64,000 bases of DNA from JBFWML01 sp050251635 (GCA_050251635.1 JBFWML010000001.1:1-64000), one strand, 5' to 3'. Positions 1-9,005 are shown, counted from the first letter of the stretch. Program-made: numbers and translations. The notes: a model not told the origin generated them from the letters alone.

Positions 1-233
1 ATATCGGGCTGATGGGCCTGAAAAATGCGGTTAATTTCCGGCCCGTCGCAGATATCGGCCTGCTCGAAACAATAGCGGGGGTTTGCGCTCACGTTTTCGA
101 GCGTATCCAGATTGCCCGCGTAGGTCAGTTTGTCCAGATTGACGACTGCATGCCCGGTGTCGTTAATGAGGTGGCGAATCACCGCCGAGCCGATAAACCC
201 GGCACCCCCGGTAACAAGAACTGTTTTTTTCAT
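1..233 (-). CDS. rfbB: dTDP-glucose 4,6-dehydratase, N-terminal part (cut by window edge)
   Basis: First 77 residues of the NAD-dependent dehydratase that converts dTDP-glucose to dTDP-4-keto-6-deoxyglucose, the second step of dTDP-L-rhamnose synthesis. The N-terminus shows the Rossmann motif TGGAGFIG (residues 8-15), followed by NLDKLTYAGNL and the DI acid pair typical of RfbB/RmlB. The ATG overlaps the rfbD stop by four bases (ATGA), so it is translationally coupled as the last visible gene of the operon. The catalytic Tyr-Lys region lies outside the window. Confidence 0.93.
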   Translation of the reverse strand, partial: MKKTVLVTGGAGFIGSAVIRHLINDTGHAVVNLDKLTYAGNLDTLENVSANPRYCFEQADICDGPEINRIFQAHQPD

Positions 234-1078
234 GGATTTATCTCTTTCATGCAGCGCTTCAGGCTTTCGCGCCAGTAGGGGATTGCGAGTTTGAAGGTTT
301 GTTTGATTTTCTTTTTGTTCAGGACGCTAAAGGCCGGGCGCTTGGCGGGGGCGGGATATTCGACCGCTTCGATCGGTTCAATTGTGCAGGCAATATCGCT
401 TAGCCCAATAATGGCAGAAGCAAAATCGTACCAACTCGCCACACCTTCATTGCTGTAGTGAAAAATCTGCCCATACCCCCTATTTGCTTGCGGCAGAATA
501 TCCGCAATCGCCGCCGCCAGATCGGCGGCATGGGTGGGAGTTCCGATCTGATCGAACACCACCCGTAGATGGCCGCGCTCTTTGCCGTAGTGGAGCATGG
601 TTTTTACAAAGTTTTTGCCGTGGGCGCTATAGACCCAGCCGGTTCGGATGATCAGGCTTTTGGAGCGCGTGGCCAGCACCGCCTTTTCTCCGGCGAGCTT
701 GCTTTGGCCATAGATATTTAGCGGATTTACGGCGTCCTCTTCGGTGTAGGGGGTGGGCTTTTGACCGTCAAATATAAAGTCGGTGGAGATATGAATTAGC
801 GGAATATTCAGTATTTTAGCGGCAAGCGCCAGATTTTTCGGACCAATCTCATTGGCACCGAAGGCCTCTTCGGTATCGCTCTCGGCTTTGTCCACCGCGG
901 TATAGGCGGCACAGTTGACGATAGCCGAGGGTTGGTGGGCTTGACAGTAGACCGCCACCGCTTTTTCGTCATAAATATCCAGCACGCCCCGATCGGCCCC
1001 GACAACCCGATCGCCCAAGAGTTTTACTAGCTCTCGGCCCAACTGTCCGTTTGCGCCGGCGACAAGAATTTTAGACAT
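230..1078 (-). CDS. rfbD: dTDP-4-dehydrorhamnose reductase
   Basis: 282-residue short-chain dehydrogenase that makes dTDP-L-rhamnose in the last step of the pathway. Visible motifs are GANGQLG (8-14) for NAD(P)H, NCAAYTAVDKAE, STDFIFDG and the catalytic YGQSK. The reading frame extends ten codons further upstream, but the ATG at 1078 gives a normal RfbD N-terminus and overlaps the rfbC stop by eight bases, so it is preferred. It sits between rfbC and rfbB, with overlaps on both sides. Confidence 0.95.
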   Translation of the reverse strand: MSKILVAGANGQLGRELVKLLGDRVVGADRGVLDIYDEKAVAVYCQAHQPSAIVNCAAYTAVDKAESDTEEAFGANEIGPKNLALAAKILNIPLIHISTDFIFDGQKPTPYTEEDAVNPLNIYGQSKLAGEKAVLATRSKSLIIRTGWVYSAHGKNFVKTMLHYGKERGHLRVVFDQIGTPTHAADLAAAIADILPQANRGYGQIFHYSNEGVASWYDFASAIIGLSDIACTIEPIEAVEYPAPAKRPAFSVLNKKKIKQTFKLAIPYWRESLKRCMKEINP

Positions 1079-1637
1079 AAAGATTCTCGTATTTAAACAG
1101 TTCCGCATCTTTTAAAAGCGGCTGCTTGACGTCTTTATCCGAAAGCAATAACTTCTTCCTAGGCAAAGCCCAGTTAATGGCCAAATCCGGATCATCAAAA
1201 GCAATGCCCCGATCGCACTCTTTGGAGTAATAGTTATCGACCTTGTATTGAAAGATCGCGTTTTCGGAAAGCACCACAAATCCGTGGGCGAATCCGCGCG
1301 GAATAAAGAGCTGGCGCTTGTTTTCGCCGGAAAGCTCCACCGAGACGCATTGGCCGAAGGTGGGACTGCCAAAGCGGATATCCACCGCCACATCCAGCAC
1401 GCAGCCCTCAACCACCCGCACCAGTTTGCTTTGGGCAAAGGGCGGAAGTTGATAGTGCAAACCGCGCAAAACCCCTTGGGCGCTTTTGGATTCGTTGTCT
1501 TGGACAAATCGAGTGCTGACAGCGTTTTGCGTGAAGAGATCGTCGCGGAAGGTCTCCATAAAATAGCCCCGCTCGTCTCCCCAGACTTTGGGTTCGATCA
1601 AGATGACTTCGGGAATGGCAGCGGGGGTAAAGGTCAC
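1071..1637 (-). CDS. rfbC: dTDP-4-dehydrorhamnose 3,5-epimerase
   Basis: 188-residue cupin epimerase acting on dTDP-4-keto-6-deoxyglucose. It shows the family opening DERGYFMETF, the catalytic histidine in RGLHYQ (His61), RVVEGCVLDVAVDIR and the FIPRGFAHGF segment, with a tyrosine-rich VDNYYS stretch near residue 130 where the general acid Tyr lies. Length is standard for RmlC. It overlaps rfbA by four bases (ATGA) and rfbD by eight. Confidence 0.95.
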   Translation of the reverse strand: MTFTPAAIPEVILIEPKVWGDERGYFMETFRDDLFTQNAVSTRFVQDNESKSAQGVLRGLHYQLPPFAQSKLVRVVEGCVLDVAVDIRFGSPTFGQCVSVELSGENKRQLFIPRGFAHGFVVLSENAIFQYKVDNYYSKECDRGIAFDDPDLAINWALPRKKLLLSDKDVKQPLLKDAELFKYENLYV

Positions 1638-2515
1638 TTTTTATGCTCCGCCAACCGGATCAGATATTGACCGTATTGATTTTTCTTTAATGGCTCAGCT
1701 AGCGCCACGAGCTGCTCCCGATCGATATAACCCATCTCGTAGGCAATCTCTTCTAAGCAGGCCACTTTCAATCCTTGGCGCTTTTCGATTACCTCAATAA
1801 AGTTACTCGCCTCCAACATACTTTCATGGGTACCGGTATCCAGCCAAGCATAACCCCTACCCATCAGCTCCACCTTGAGCCTACCTTGCTTCAAAAATAC
1901 TTCGTTAACCGCGGTAATCTCCAGCTCGCCACGATCGGAAGGTTGGATGGTTTTGGCAATGCGAACGACTTCGTTGGTGTAAAAATATAGGCCGACAACA
2001 GCATAGTTGGATTTAGGGCGTTTTGGCTTTTCTTCAATGCTTATCGCATACATATTGCGGTCGAACTCCACCACCCCGTAGCGCTGGGGATCGGCCACTT
2101 GATAGCCAAAGATAACGGCTTTTCTCTCTTCTTTAACCGTTTGCACACTGCTTCTAAGCAGGTCGCTAAAACCATGTCCATAAAAAAGATTATCCCCAAG
2201 CACTAAGCAAACATCGTCATCGCCGATAAACGCTTCGCCAATAATAAACGCTTGAGCCAGACCATCGGGGCTAGGCTGCACGGCATACGAAAGAGAGATG
2301 CCCAAATCGCGCCCATCGCCCAGTAGGCTATAAAAAGACTCCCGATCGTGGGGCGTTGTGATAATAAGAACCTCTCGGATTCCAGCCAGCATCAAAACCG
2401 AAAGGGGGTGGTAGATCATCGGTTTGTCATAAACAGGAATCAACTGTTTAGAGATCCCCTTGGTAATAGGATAAAGGCGGGTGCCGGAACCTCCCGCGAG
2501 GATGATCGCCTTCAA
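1634..2515 (-). CDS. rfbA: glucose-1-phosphate thymidylyltransferase
   Basis: 293-residue nucleotidyltransferase that forms dTDP-glucose from dTTP and glucose-1-phosphate, the committed step toward dTDP-rhamnose. The nucleotide loop LAGGSGTRLYPIT is at residues 7-19, with the EEKP sugar-binding motif mid-protein and GRGYAWLDTGTHE near the C-terminal third. The start overlaps the stop of the upstream glycosyltransferase by four bases. The four rml genes run in the order A-C-D-B, which suggests rhamnose for the glycan built by the upstream transferases. Confidence 0.96.
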   Translation of the reverse strand: MKAIILAGGSGTRLYPITKGISKQLIPVYDKPMIYHPLSVLMLAGIREVLIITTPHDRESFYSLLGDGRDLGISLSYAVQPSPDGLAQAFIIGEAFIGDDDVCLVLGDNLFYGHGFSDLLRSSVQTVKEERKAVIFGYQVADPQRYGVVEFDRNMYAISIEEKPKRPKSNYAVVGLYFYTNEVVRIAKTIQPSDRGELEITAVNEVFLKQGRLKVELMGRGYAWLDTGTHESMLEASNFIEVIEKRQGLKVACLEEIAYEMGYIDREQLVALAEPLKKNQYGQYLIRLAEHKK

Positions 2516-3306
2516 ATCGTTTTGCCTTCCTCGTGTTTTCGTATCCTAGATACCCGTTTGAGGGTTTTTATTTTACGAAAAAGCGAGTAAACCCATCGAT
2601 AGGGGGCGTAAGCTATAAGCCGATTATGCATATCTTGGCGAAGCGCTCTTGAGCCCTCTTTGCGGTGTTGGCGACTAAAGAAAAAAGTATCCCGGACCGT
2701 TGTCGAAACAACCGTGGGTACAAGCCCCGTTTGCCATAGCGCATAAGGGAGAGAAACTTGATCGCGACCGCAAAATTTTTCAAACTGTTGCCACCACGCT
2801 TCCATTGCCTCCGCAACCTTGCTAGCATGGTGTTTTCGCACCATTACGCCCGCCTCATATAAGCCGAACGAAAAAGGAAAACCCGCCCCAAGGTAAGACT
2901 CTCTTTGGGCGATTAATATGTCAGGATTTCCTTTTGCGACCCTCAAGCATTCCTCTATCTCCTTATAAGCACAGTCCCGGCGAGGATGCCTAAAAAGCAA
3001 AATGGGTTTATCTGCTAAATATTTTTCCAGTAGTTCGTCGATTGACCTTTGCGGTTCGAAATTTCCATCAATATAAATACTTGTCTCGTGATCGGGAAAA
3101 TACATATGGGGCAATATCTTAGGATGCCTACTAGCCAGAATCGGATTTTTAATTGTTTTTGGCAAAGAGCGGATTTCCCACCTTTTTGAGCTGACGTTCG
3201 GATTATCCGTAAAACAGACAAAATCAATATCCCGGAATTCCCCGGTTGGCTCATAAAGCGTATCATAATCACCGCTGATTGATGTGTAAATAACGCTCCT
3301 TGACAT
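2512..3306 (-). CDS. glycosyltransferase-like protein (DUF616/TOD1-MUCI70 type)
   Basis: 264-residue cytosolic protein resembling the DUF616 glycosyltransferase-like family. It opens with a beta-strand and a YTSISGDYD segment, followed by FVCFTDNP, an RHPKILPHMYFPDHE segment and IYIDGNFEP, in which the Asp may take the place of the metal-binding DxD. The C-terminal 40 residues are strongly basic (KIKTLKRVSRIRKHEEGK), perhaps a membrane-surface contact. It lies between a GT2 enzyme and rfbA, so a role in O-antigen or capsule assembly is inferred. Its G+C is lower than that of its neighbours. Donor and acceptor cannot be read from the sequence. Confidence 0.65.
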   Translation of the reverse strand: MSRSVIYTSISGDYDTLYEPTGEFRDIDFVCFTDNPNVSSKRWEIRSLPKTIKNPILASRHPKILPHMYFPDHETSIYIDGNFEPQRSIDELLEKYLADKPILLFRHPRRDCAYKEIEECLRVAKGNPDILIAQRESYLGAGFPFSFGLYEAGVMVRKHHASKVAEAMEAWWQQFEKFCGRDQVSLPYALWQTGLVPTVVSTTVRDTFFFSRQHRKEGSRALRQDMHNRLIAYAPYRWVYSLFRKIKTLKRVSRIRKHEEGKTI

Positions 3307-3308
3307 CT

Positions 3309-4130
3309 TTAGATCTTGATGTAGGATAAATAATTTTCAACTGTTTGTTCGCCCCACTTCTCTTCCGGGGAAATAATGTTTGCCCTATCCACAAAAGGCG
3401 GATAGCCCCCCTTGACCGTCAAACGAATATAATGATGAACCCATATTCCCAGTGCAACATGGACTGGTTTAATATCGCCTGTCTCCAAACTTCGCTTTTT
3501 GCTTCTTAGGTAAAGATCGTAATCTGCCGCTTGGATTCGTTCGTCCCACAATCCTATCAATTCTACGGCACGCTTTGTCATGATCACACAGTTACCGACA
3601 AAGGCCTCTTCCGCCCGGTACCCAAATCTAGAAAAACGCTTTTCGCAGAACTGCTCCCAGTTGCCGTACATTAAACGATGCATTAATTTTAGAGAAAACC
3701 GACCCTGCCCAAAGAAAAATCCGACCAGCTCTTTTATCTTCGACCATTTTTTGCGGTAAAACTTTTTGATCTGTTTTGACTCCATTCGTTCTATACCGCA
3801 GGAGGTGACGATATCCAACCCATTGCGCTTCATGACCTCAACGAATCGCTCGTCCCACTTTGGAGAGACGATGATGTCGTTATTTAAAAAAGCATAAATA
3901 TCATATTTTGCATTTTTTATACCTATATTTTGACATACCGGATAAGAGTAATTGCCACTGTTTCTAATGACTTTTGCGCCAACCCCTTCAAAGAATTCAG
4001 CACTTCCGTCCGTCGATCCGTTATCGATAATGATAAGCTCAAAAGGAAGGGTAGAATAACGGTTCAAACTTTCAACAAAAAGCTTATTCATTTCCAATTG
4101 GTTGTAAACAGCCACAATAATACTAATCAC
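3309..4130 (-). CDS. family 2 glycosyltransferase
   Basis: 273-residue GT-A fold transferase. The N-terminus SIIVAVYNQLEMN, then IIIDNGSTDGSAEFF, and the FLNNDIIVSP motif (NND in place of DxD) are the usual nucleotide-sugar and metal sites of WcaA/Rhamnosyl-like GT2 enzymes. The C-terminal part has the EAFVGNCVIMTKRAVELIGLWDE acceptor-domain signature. The start abuts the waaF stop, and two bases separate it from the next gene. Lower G+C and few CGATCG hexamers suggest that this gene and its downstream neighbour were acquired as a pair. The sugar specificity is unknown. Confidence 0.85.
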   Translation of the reverse strand: MISIIVAVYNQLEMNKLFVESLNRYSTLPFELIIIDNGSTDGSAEFFEGVGAKVIRNSGNYSYPVCQNIGIKNAKYDIYAFLNNDIIVSPKWDERFVEVMKRNGLDIVTSCGIERMESKQIKKFYRKKWSKIKELVGFFFGQGRFSLKLMHRLMYGNWEQFCEKRFSRFGYRAEEAFVGNCVIMTKRAVELIGLWDERIQAADYDLYLRSKKRSLETGDIKPVHVALGIWVHHYIRLTVKGGYPPFVDRANIISPEEKWGEQTVENYLSYIKI

Positions 4131-5138
4131 TCAGGTTCCTTGTTGTGTATTTTGTAGGGATTTTAAAATCTGGATCGGCCTGATGATATTCAGGCAATTT
4201 GTGTGCCCAAACGGACAAACCTTTTTATAACAAGGGCTACACTCAAGACTACCCTGCATAAAGGCTGCCTTCCTACTCAAAGGCGGCGTCCTTTCCGGAC
4301 TGGAAGATCCGTAAATCGCAACCAAAGGAACCTCTAACGCCGCCGCCACGTGCATCAAACCCGAATCATTAGTGACCGCCGATTCAACCAGAGCAATCAG
4401 GTCGATCGCTTCGGCCAACGTGGTTTGGCCGCAAAGATTGACAGCATTCGTATCTGCCGCAATCCTATCGCCCAACTTCTGCTCTTTTTCGGAACCAAAT
4501 ACCCACACCTGCTTACCCGCCTCTTCAAGCAGTGCGGCCAGTTGGGCATAGTGCTCGATCGGCCACTGTTTGGCCGGGCCGTATTCCGCGCCGGGAAAAA
4601 GCGCCACAACCGGCTTGTCCAGTGTCAGACCAAGGCGCTTGATTGCAGCCTCCGCCGATCGGGGTTTCAGCCCCGGAAAGGGTACGGCGGACAATTCCGG
4701 CAGCGGCTCATTTTTCTCCATACCCAACAACACATAGCGGATCACTGTTTTTTCGCCCGCCCTTTTGCGGCTGCGCAAATCGTTAATCAGCCCAAACCGC
4801 ATCTCACCAATAAACCCCGTGCGCACCGGAATTTTGGCAAAAAACGGCACCAGCGCCGATTTCCAGGTGATCGGCATCACGATCGCGCGGTCATACCCCT
4901 CGGCCCGCAGGCTTTCGCCCAACGTTTTGCGAACACTCCAGCCAAACTCGCCGTGTTTTACATCCAGCGCAATGCCCCGCCGCACTTCGGGCATTCGATC
5001 CAGCACCGGAAGCGACCATGCGGGGGCGACCACATCGATGATCGTGTCGGTGCCGTAGCGGGTTTTGAGGTGTTTAAACAGGCTTTGGGCCATCACCATA
5101 TCCCCCACCCAGGCCGGGCCCACAATCAAAAACTTCAT
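4131..5138 (-). CDS. waaF: lipopolysaccharide heptosyltransferase II
   Basis: 335-residue GT9 enzyme that adds the second L-glycero-D-manno-heptose to the inner core of lipopolysaccharide. The N-terminus reads MKFLIVGPAWVGDMVMAQSLF, typical of WaaF, with ALFPGAEYGPAKQWP and the ADP-heptose site NDSGLMHVAAAL further on. The conserved C-terminal SPERTPPLS, CSPCYKK and CPFGHTNCL cysteine cluster is present. The ATG at 5138 overlaps the preceding stop by four bases and is preferred to an in-frame start 11 codons upstream. Confidence 0.92.
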   Translation of the reverse strand: MKFLIVGPAWVGDMVMAQSLFKHLKTRYGTDTIIDVVAPAWSLPVLDRMPEVRRGIALDVKHGEFGWSVRKTLGESLRAEGYDRAIVMPITWKSALVPFFAKIPVRTGFIGEMRFGLINDLRSRKRAGEKTVIRYVLLGMEKNEPLPELSAVPFPGLKPRSAEAAIKRLGLTLDKPVVALFPGAEYGPAKQWPIEHYAQLAALLEEAGKQVWVFGSEKEQKLGDRIAADTNAVNLCGQTTLAEAIDLIALVESAVTNDSGLMHVAAALEVPLVAIYGSSSPERTPPLSRKAAFMQGSLECSPCYKKVCPFGHTNCLNIIRPIQILKSLQNTQQGT

Positions 5139-6361
5139 GCCGCCTGCGCCTCTTGCGTCTGCGCCACCCACGCATAGCTCTCGGCCAGCACGATCGACAG
5201 CAGTTCAACGCTTTTGTTCATCTTCTTCAGCCACGCCTCCAGCGGCGCGAACTGACCGTTTTCGATCCGCACGGCAATGGCCAGCAGCGTGCCCAGCGGC
5301 CCCTTTTGGGTGAGCACCGCCTCTTTGATCACATCATCAAGAATAATGTCGGACAAAATCTCTTCGTTGGGCATCTCAAACAGCGGCCCCAAAAGCGAAA
5401 TCATCCCCGTCATAAAGGCGCTTTCGGCCAGCTCTTTGCGCCCCAGCTTGTGCGCCATTTCGTACATAATCCGCGCGCGCAGCATCGCCATTTCCGCCAG
5501 CGTACTGCGCCGCCCGTCCTCTTTGCCCGCGCCGTAAAGTTGCAGCATCAGCCACTGCATCAACCCCGCGCGGCCCAGAAATGAAAGCGCCTGGGGAATG
5601 GTTTTAATCGGGTTGCGGGTAGAAAAATACGAACTGCTCAGATACCGCAGCAGATTGAGCGTCAGCTCGGGGTTCTGGTCAAAAACCTTCTTCGCCTCCA
5701 TCACCTCTTTACCGCCGGAAAGCTCCTCCACCAGCTGCAGAACCGTCAGTTTGGACGGAGAAAGTTTTTTGCCCTTCATCACCGCGGGTTTAGCAAAAAA
5801 GTAGCCCTGAAACCCGCCAAAACCCAGCTTCTTGCACAGGGCGTATTGATCGTAGTTCTCCACCTTTTGGGCAATCCAGCGATCCAGCCGCCCCTTTTGC
5901 GCGGCGGCAAACTGCGTCAACTGCTCTTTCGTAAGGCCGGAAATATCCAGCTTGAGCCAGCGCGCCTTGCTCAGCAGTACCGCGTCGGCAGCGGCAAACT
6001 CGGCGGCGGTGCCCGAAAAGGCAAACTCGAACCCTTCGGTTTTAAGCTGCTCGATCGGCTCTGCCGACTGGGGGGTGAGTTTGCTCAGGGGCAATTTAAG
6101 AACAAAGTGTTTAGCGGGAATTGCCCCCAAACCCTCCTCATAGAGCATCGGCGGCGTCAGCGTGACAAAGCCGATCTTCTCGCCCAGCAGCGTTTTAACG
6201 CCAAAATCGCTCACCGCCGCAGCCAGCACGGCGGCGCTGGCGTTGTCGGCATTTTCAAACACGGCGCGGTTGATGGTATTTTGACGGAAGGCAAGGTCGT
6301 AGGCAAAAATATTCTGATTGCCGTCAACAATCATCTGGCGGGCAATATACGCCTTTGACAT
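5135..6361 (-). CDS. EAL-like/HDOD domain protein (YuxH type)
   Basis: 408 residues. The N-terminal half resembles a degenerate EAL domain: the EAL signature is replaced by YDLAFR, and the later KKLGFGGFQGYFFAKPAV matches the end of EAL domains, so c-di-GMP hydrolysis is doubtful. The C-terminal half is an HDOD domain (LTVLQLVEELSGG, then NPELTLNLLRYLSSSYFST and TIPQALSFLGRAGLMQWL), a non-catalytic HD relative found in signalling proteins. The ATG at 6361 gives the conserved start MSKAYIARQMIVD; a longer frame upstream looks non-coding. It is coupled to waaF by a four-base overlap and may tie envelope synthesis to a signal, which is inference. Confidence 0.82.
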   Translation of the reverse strand: MSKAYIARQMIVDGNQNIFAYDLAFRQNTINRAVFENADNASAAVLAAAVSDFGVKTLLGEKIGFVTLTPPMLYEEGLGAIPAKHFVLKLPLSKLTPQSAEPIEQLKTEGFEFAFSGTAAEFAAADAVLLSKARWLKLDISGLTKEQLTQFAAAQKGRLDRWIAQKVENYDQYALCKKLGFGGFQGYFFAKPAVMKGKKLSPSKLTVLQLVEELSGGKEVMEAKKVFDQNPELTLNLLRYLSSSYFSTRNPIKTIPQALSFLGRAGLMQWLMLQLYGAGKEDGRRSTLAEMAMLRARIMYEMAHKLGRKELAESAFMTGMISLLGPLFEMPNEEILSDIILDDVIKEAVLTQKGPLGTLLAIAVRIENGQFAPLEAWLKKMNKSVELLSIVLAESYAWVAQTQEAQAA

Positions 6362-6401
6362 CAACAAATCTTTTGGCTCGGATTTTAAAGATGCCAGTTT
6401 A

Positions 6402-7445
6402 TCAAAACAGTCTTTCGCACACCCCAATGAGCCGCGTTTCAAACCGCACAAACACCGCTTCGTCCGCTTTGTAATGCTCCAGTCCGTGGGCATAGGCCAG
6501 CAGCTCGGTCTGCCCCGCGCGGATGCGCACCTCCTGATGCTCGCCCAAAAAGCGGCTTTCGATCACCTGCGCAGCCAAGCCCGGCGCGGCGCGGGAAAGC
6601 TCGGCAATTTCCGGGCGGATCAGCAGCGTCAGAGCCTGCGCCTCTTCATAGGGGTTTGGCAGATCAAAGGCGCCGATCGGCGTTTGAATCATCCCCTTTT
6701 CCACCCGTCCTTCGATCAGGTTGCACTGGCCCAAAAAGGTGGCCACATAGCGGCTTTGGGGCGTGTAATAAAGTGCCTTGGGGGTGCCGATCTGCTCTAT
6801 CGCGCCGCCGTTCATGATCGCAATGCGATCGCTAATCTCAAAGGCGTCCTGCTGATCGTGCGTGACAAAAATGGCGCTGGCCCCGCTTTGTTTGATCATC
6901 CGGCGCAACTCTTGGCGCATCGTCAGGCGCAGCGAATAGTCCAGATTGCTAAAGGGTTCGTCCAGCAACAAGAGTTTCGCCCCCGGCGCCAGCGCCCGGG
7001 CGATCGCCACGCGTTGCTGCTGCCCGCCGGAAAGTTCGTGGGGGTAGCGATCGCTTAAACCCGCCAGCCCCGTCAGACTCAAAACCTCATCGATCCGCTT
7101 TTTCTGTTGCGCCGCGCTTTGGCCCTTCAGCCCGAAGGCCACGTTTTCGGATACGCGCATATGGGGGAAAAGCGCGTAGTTTTGAAACACCATGCCCACC
7201 CGGCGCTTTTCCGGCGGCACCAAGGTTTGCGCGTCAAAAACCGTTTTGCCTTCCAGTGCGATCGTCCCCGAATCGGGGTGTTCAAACCCGGCGATCATGC
7301 GCAGCAGGGTCGATTTACCGCAGCCGCTTTCGCCCAATAGGGTAAAAATCTCTCCCTCTTTGACCTCAAAGGTGATGCGGTTGGCCACGCACACCGTGCC
7401 TTTACAGAACTGTTTTTGAAGATTTTCAACCCTTAAAACGCTCAC
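6402..7445 (-). CDS. fbpC: ferric iron ABC transporter, ATP-binding protein
   Basis: 347-residue ABC ATPase of the FbpC/FutC group. Walker A is GESGCGKST (38-46), the Q-loop lies in GMVFQNYALFPHM, the signature is LSGGQQQRVAIARALA, Walker B is LLLLDEPFSNLD and the switch histidine is in IFVTHDQQDA. A C-terminal TOBE-like regulatory region follows (residues 240-347). The start is GTG overlapping the permease stop (GTGA). Length and neighbours support iron(III) rather than sulfate or spermidine uptake. Confidence 0.9.
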   Translation of the reverse strand: MSVLRVENLQKQFCKGTVCVANRITFEVKEGEIFTLLGESGCGKSTLLRMIAGFEHPDSGTIALEGKTVFDAQTLVPPEKRRVGMVFQNYALFPHMRVSENVAFGLKGQSAAQQKKRIDEVLSLTGLAGLSDRYPHELSGGQQQRVAIARALAPGAKLLLLDEPFSNLDYSLRLTMRQELRRMIKQSGASAIFVTHDQQDAFEISDRIAIMNGGAIEQIGTPKALYYTPQSRYVATFLGQCNLIEGRVEKGMIQTPIGAFDLPNPYEEAQALTLLIRPEIAELSRAAPGLAAQVIESRFLGEHQEVRIRAGQTELLAYAHGLEHYKADEAVFVRFETRLIGVCERLF

Positions 7446-8923
7446 CGTTTTATCCCCTTTTCCAGCATCAAGACCGGGATTAATGCCGCCAGCACAATCA
7501 GCAGCGCCGGCAGGCTCGCTTCGTATAGTTTTTCATCGCTGGCCAGCTCGTAAGCCCGCACCGCCAGGGTATCAAAGTTAAAGGGGCGCAGCATCACCGT
7601 CATGGGCAACTCTTTAAGCACGTCGATAAAGGTCAAAATCCCCGCCGCATAAAGCGCGTTTTTTAAGAGCGGCAAATCAATGCGCCACAAAACCCGCGAC
7701 GCTCTGGCCCCCAGGCTACGCGCCGCCTCTTCGATCCCCGGCGCGATTTTGTTAAATCCCGACTCCACGCTGCCCACCGCCACCGCCAAAAAACGCACCA
7801 CATACCCAAAAACCAGCGCCGCGATCGTGCCGCTAAAGATCAGCCCCAACACCGGGCCGCCAAGCAGTTCGGACAGCTCATTAACGCGGTGATCGGCCCA
7901 CGTAAAGGCAATCAAAACCCCCACGGCAATCACCGTGCCCGGCACCGCGTACCCCAGCGTCGCCACCCGCAACAGTCCGGTCATCAACGCGCCCTTAAAG
8001 AGCCGCGCGGCAAAGACCAGCACCACCGCGACGCACACGGCGATAACCGCCGCAAAGGCCGCCAGAAAAAAGGTGTTCAAAAGCCAGCCGATATAACGCG
8101 TATCGAGCAGATGGGCCACGTCGATCGACCAGATCGCCAGTTGCGCGATCGGCCACACAAACGCCGCGATCAGCAGCAACGCGCAAAAACCGAAGGCCGC
8201 CCACCGGTTTAGCCCCGTCAGATCGCGTTTCACAAAGGGCCGATCGCCGCCGGAAAGCTGATAGCCGCGCCGTCCGCGCAGCCACCGTTCGCCCAGCAAA
8301 AGCATCAGCACAAAGCCCATCAGCAGCGCCGAAAGCTGCGCGGCGCCCTGCGCGTCGCCCATACCGAACCAGACGCGGAAAATCCCCGTGGTAAAGGTAT
8401 CCACCGCGTAATAGTGCACGGTGCCGTAGTCGCTGAGCGTCTCCATCAGCGCCAGCGCCACTCCCGCCACCAATGCCGGACGACTCAGCGGCAACGCCAC
8501 ACGAAAAAAGCTCGCCCACGCGCCGCGCCCCAAACTCTGCGACGCTTCGATCGCCGCCGTCCCCTGCCGCGCAAAAGAGGACCGGGCAATCACAAACACA
8601 TAGGGGTAAAGCGCCAATGACAAAATCAGCGTCGCGGGCAGCAAACCGCCGCCAGGAAAAACCGGGGTGTAGGCGTAACCGAGAATATAAGCGGGAAAAG
8701 CCAGCGGCAAAATCAGCGCCCAGCCAAAGAGGTTAGAAAACGGAAAGCGGTACAGCGTCACCAGCCACGCCGCCGGAACGGCAAAGAGCAGCGTCAGCGC
8801 CGCCACGCCAAACATCAAAAAAACGGTGTTGCCGATATAACCGGGCAACACCGTTTGGTACAGATGCGTCCACACCCCCGTGGGCGCGGTAAAAAGCTGG
8901 CTCAAAACCACCAGCGGCGCCAA
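7442..8923 (-). CDS. fbpB: ferric iron ABC transporter, permease (FbpB)
   Basis: About 493 residues of a fused two-domain inner-membrane permease with roughly twelve hydrophobic segments. Each half carries an EAA loop contacting FbpC: EASQSLGRGAWASFFRVALP in the first and EEAARSLGARASRVLWRIDLP in the second. The start is uncertain. The frame is open to a TAA inside the fbpA stop region without any ATG. TTG at 8923 would remove most of the first helix, whereas CTG at 8980 follows a purine-rich AAGGGGGAAAGG and would keep a full first transmembrane helix. It is translated between fbpA and fbpC. Confidence 0.88.
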   Translation of the reverse strand: MAPLVVLSQLFTAPTGVWTHLYQTVLPGYIGNTVFLMFGVAALTLLFAVPAAWLVTLYRFPFSNLFGWALILPLAFPAYILGYAYTPVFPGGGLLPATLILSLALYPYVFVIARSSFARQGTAAIEASQSLGRGAWASFFRVALPLSRPALVAGVALALMETLSDYGTVHYYAVDTFTTGIFRVWFGMGDAQGAAQLSALLMGFVLMLLLGERWLRGRRGYQLSGGDRPFVKRDLTGLNRWAAFGFCALLLIAAFVWPIAQLAIWSIDVAHLLDTRYIGWLLNTFFLAAFAAVIAVCVAVVLVFAARLFKGALMTGLLRVATLGYAVPGTVIAVGVLIAFTWADHRVNELSELLGGPVLGLIFSGTIAALVFGYVVRFLAVAVGSVESGFNKIAPGIEEAARSLGARASRVLWRIDLPLLKNALYAAGILTFIDVLKELPMTVMLRPFNFDTLAVRAYELASDEKLYEASLPALLIVLAALIPVLMLEKGIKR

Positions 8924-9005
8924 GGCCGCCAGCAGGCCGATCGCAAGGGCAAAAAGAATCCAAGGACTTAGAAGCTTCAGATCCCTTTCCCCCTTGCGTT
9001 AAACC

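Noticed and set aside
4350..5177. Long plus-strand frame opposite waaF
   Set aside because: Antisense shadow with no domain; the minus-strand frame has all heptosyltransferase motifs.
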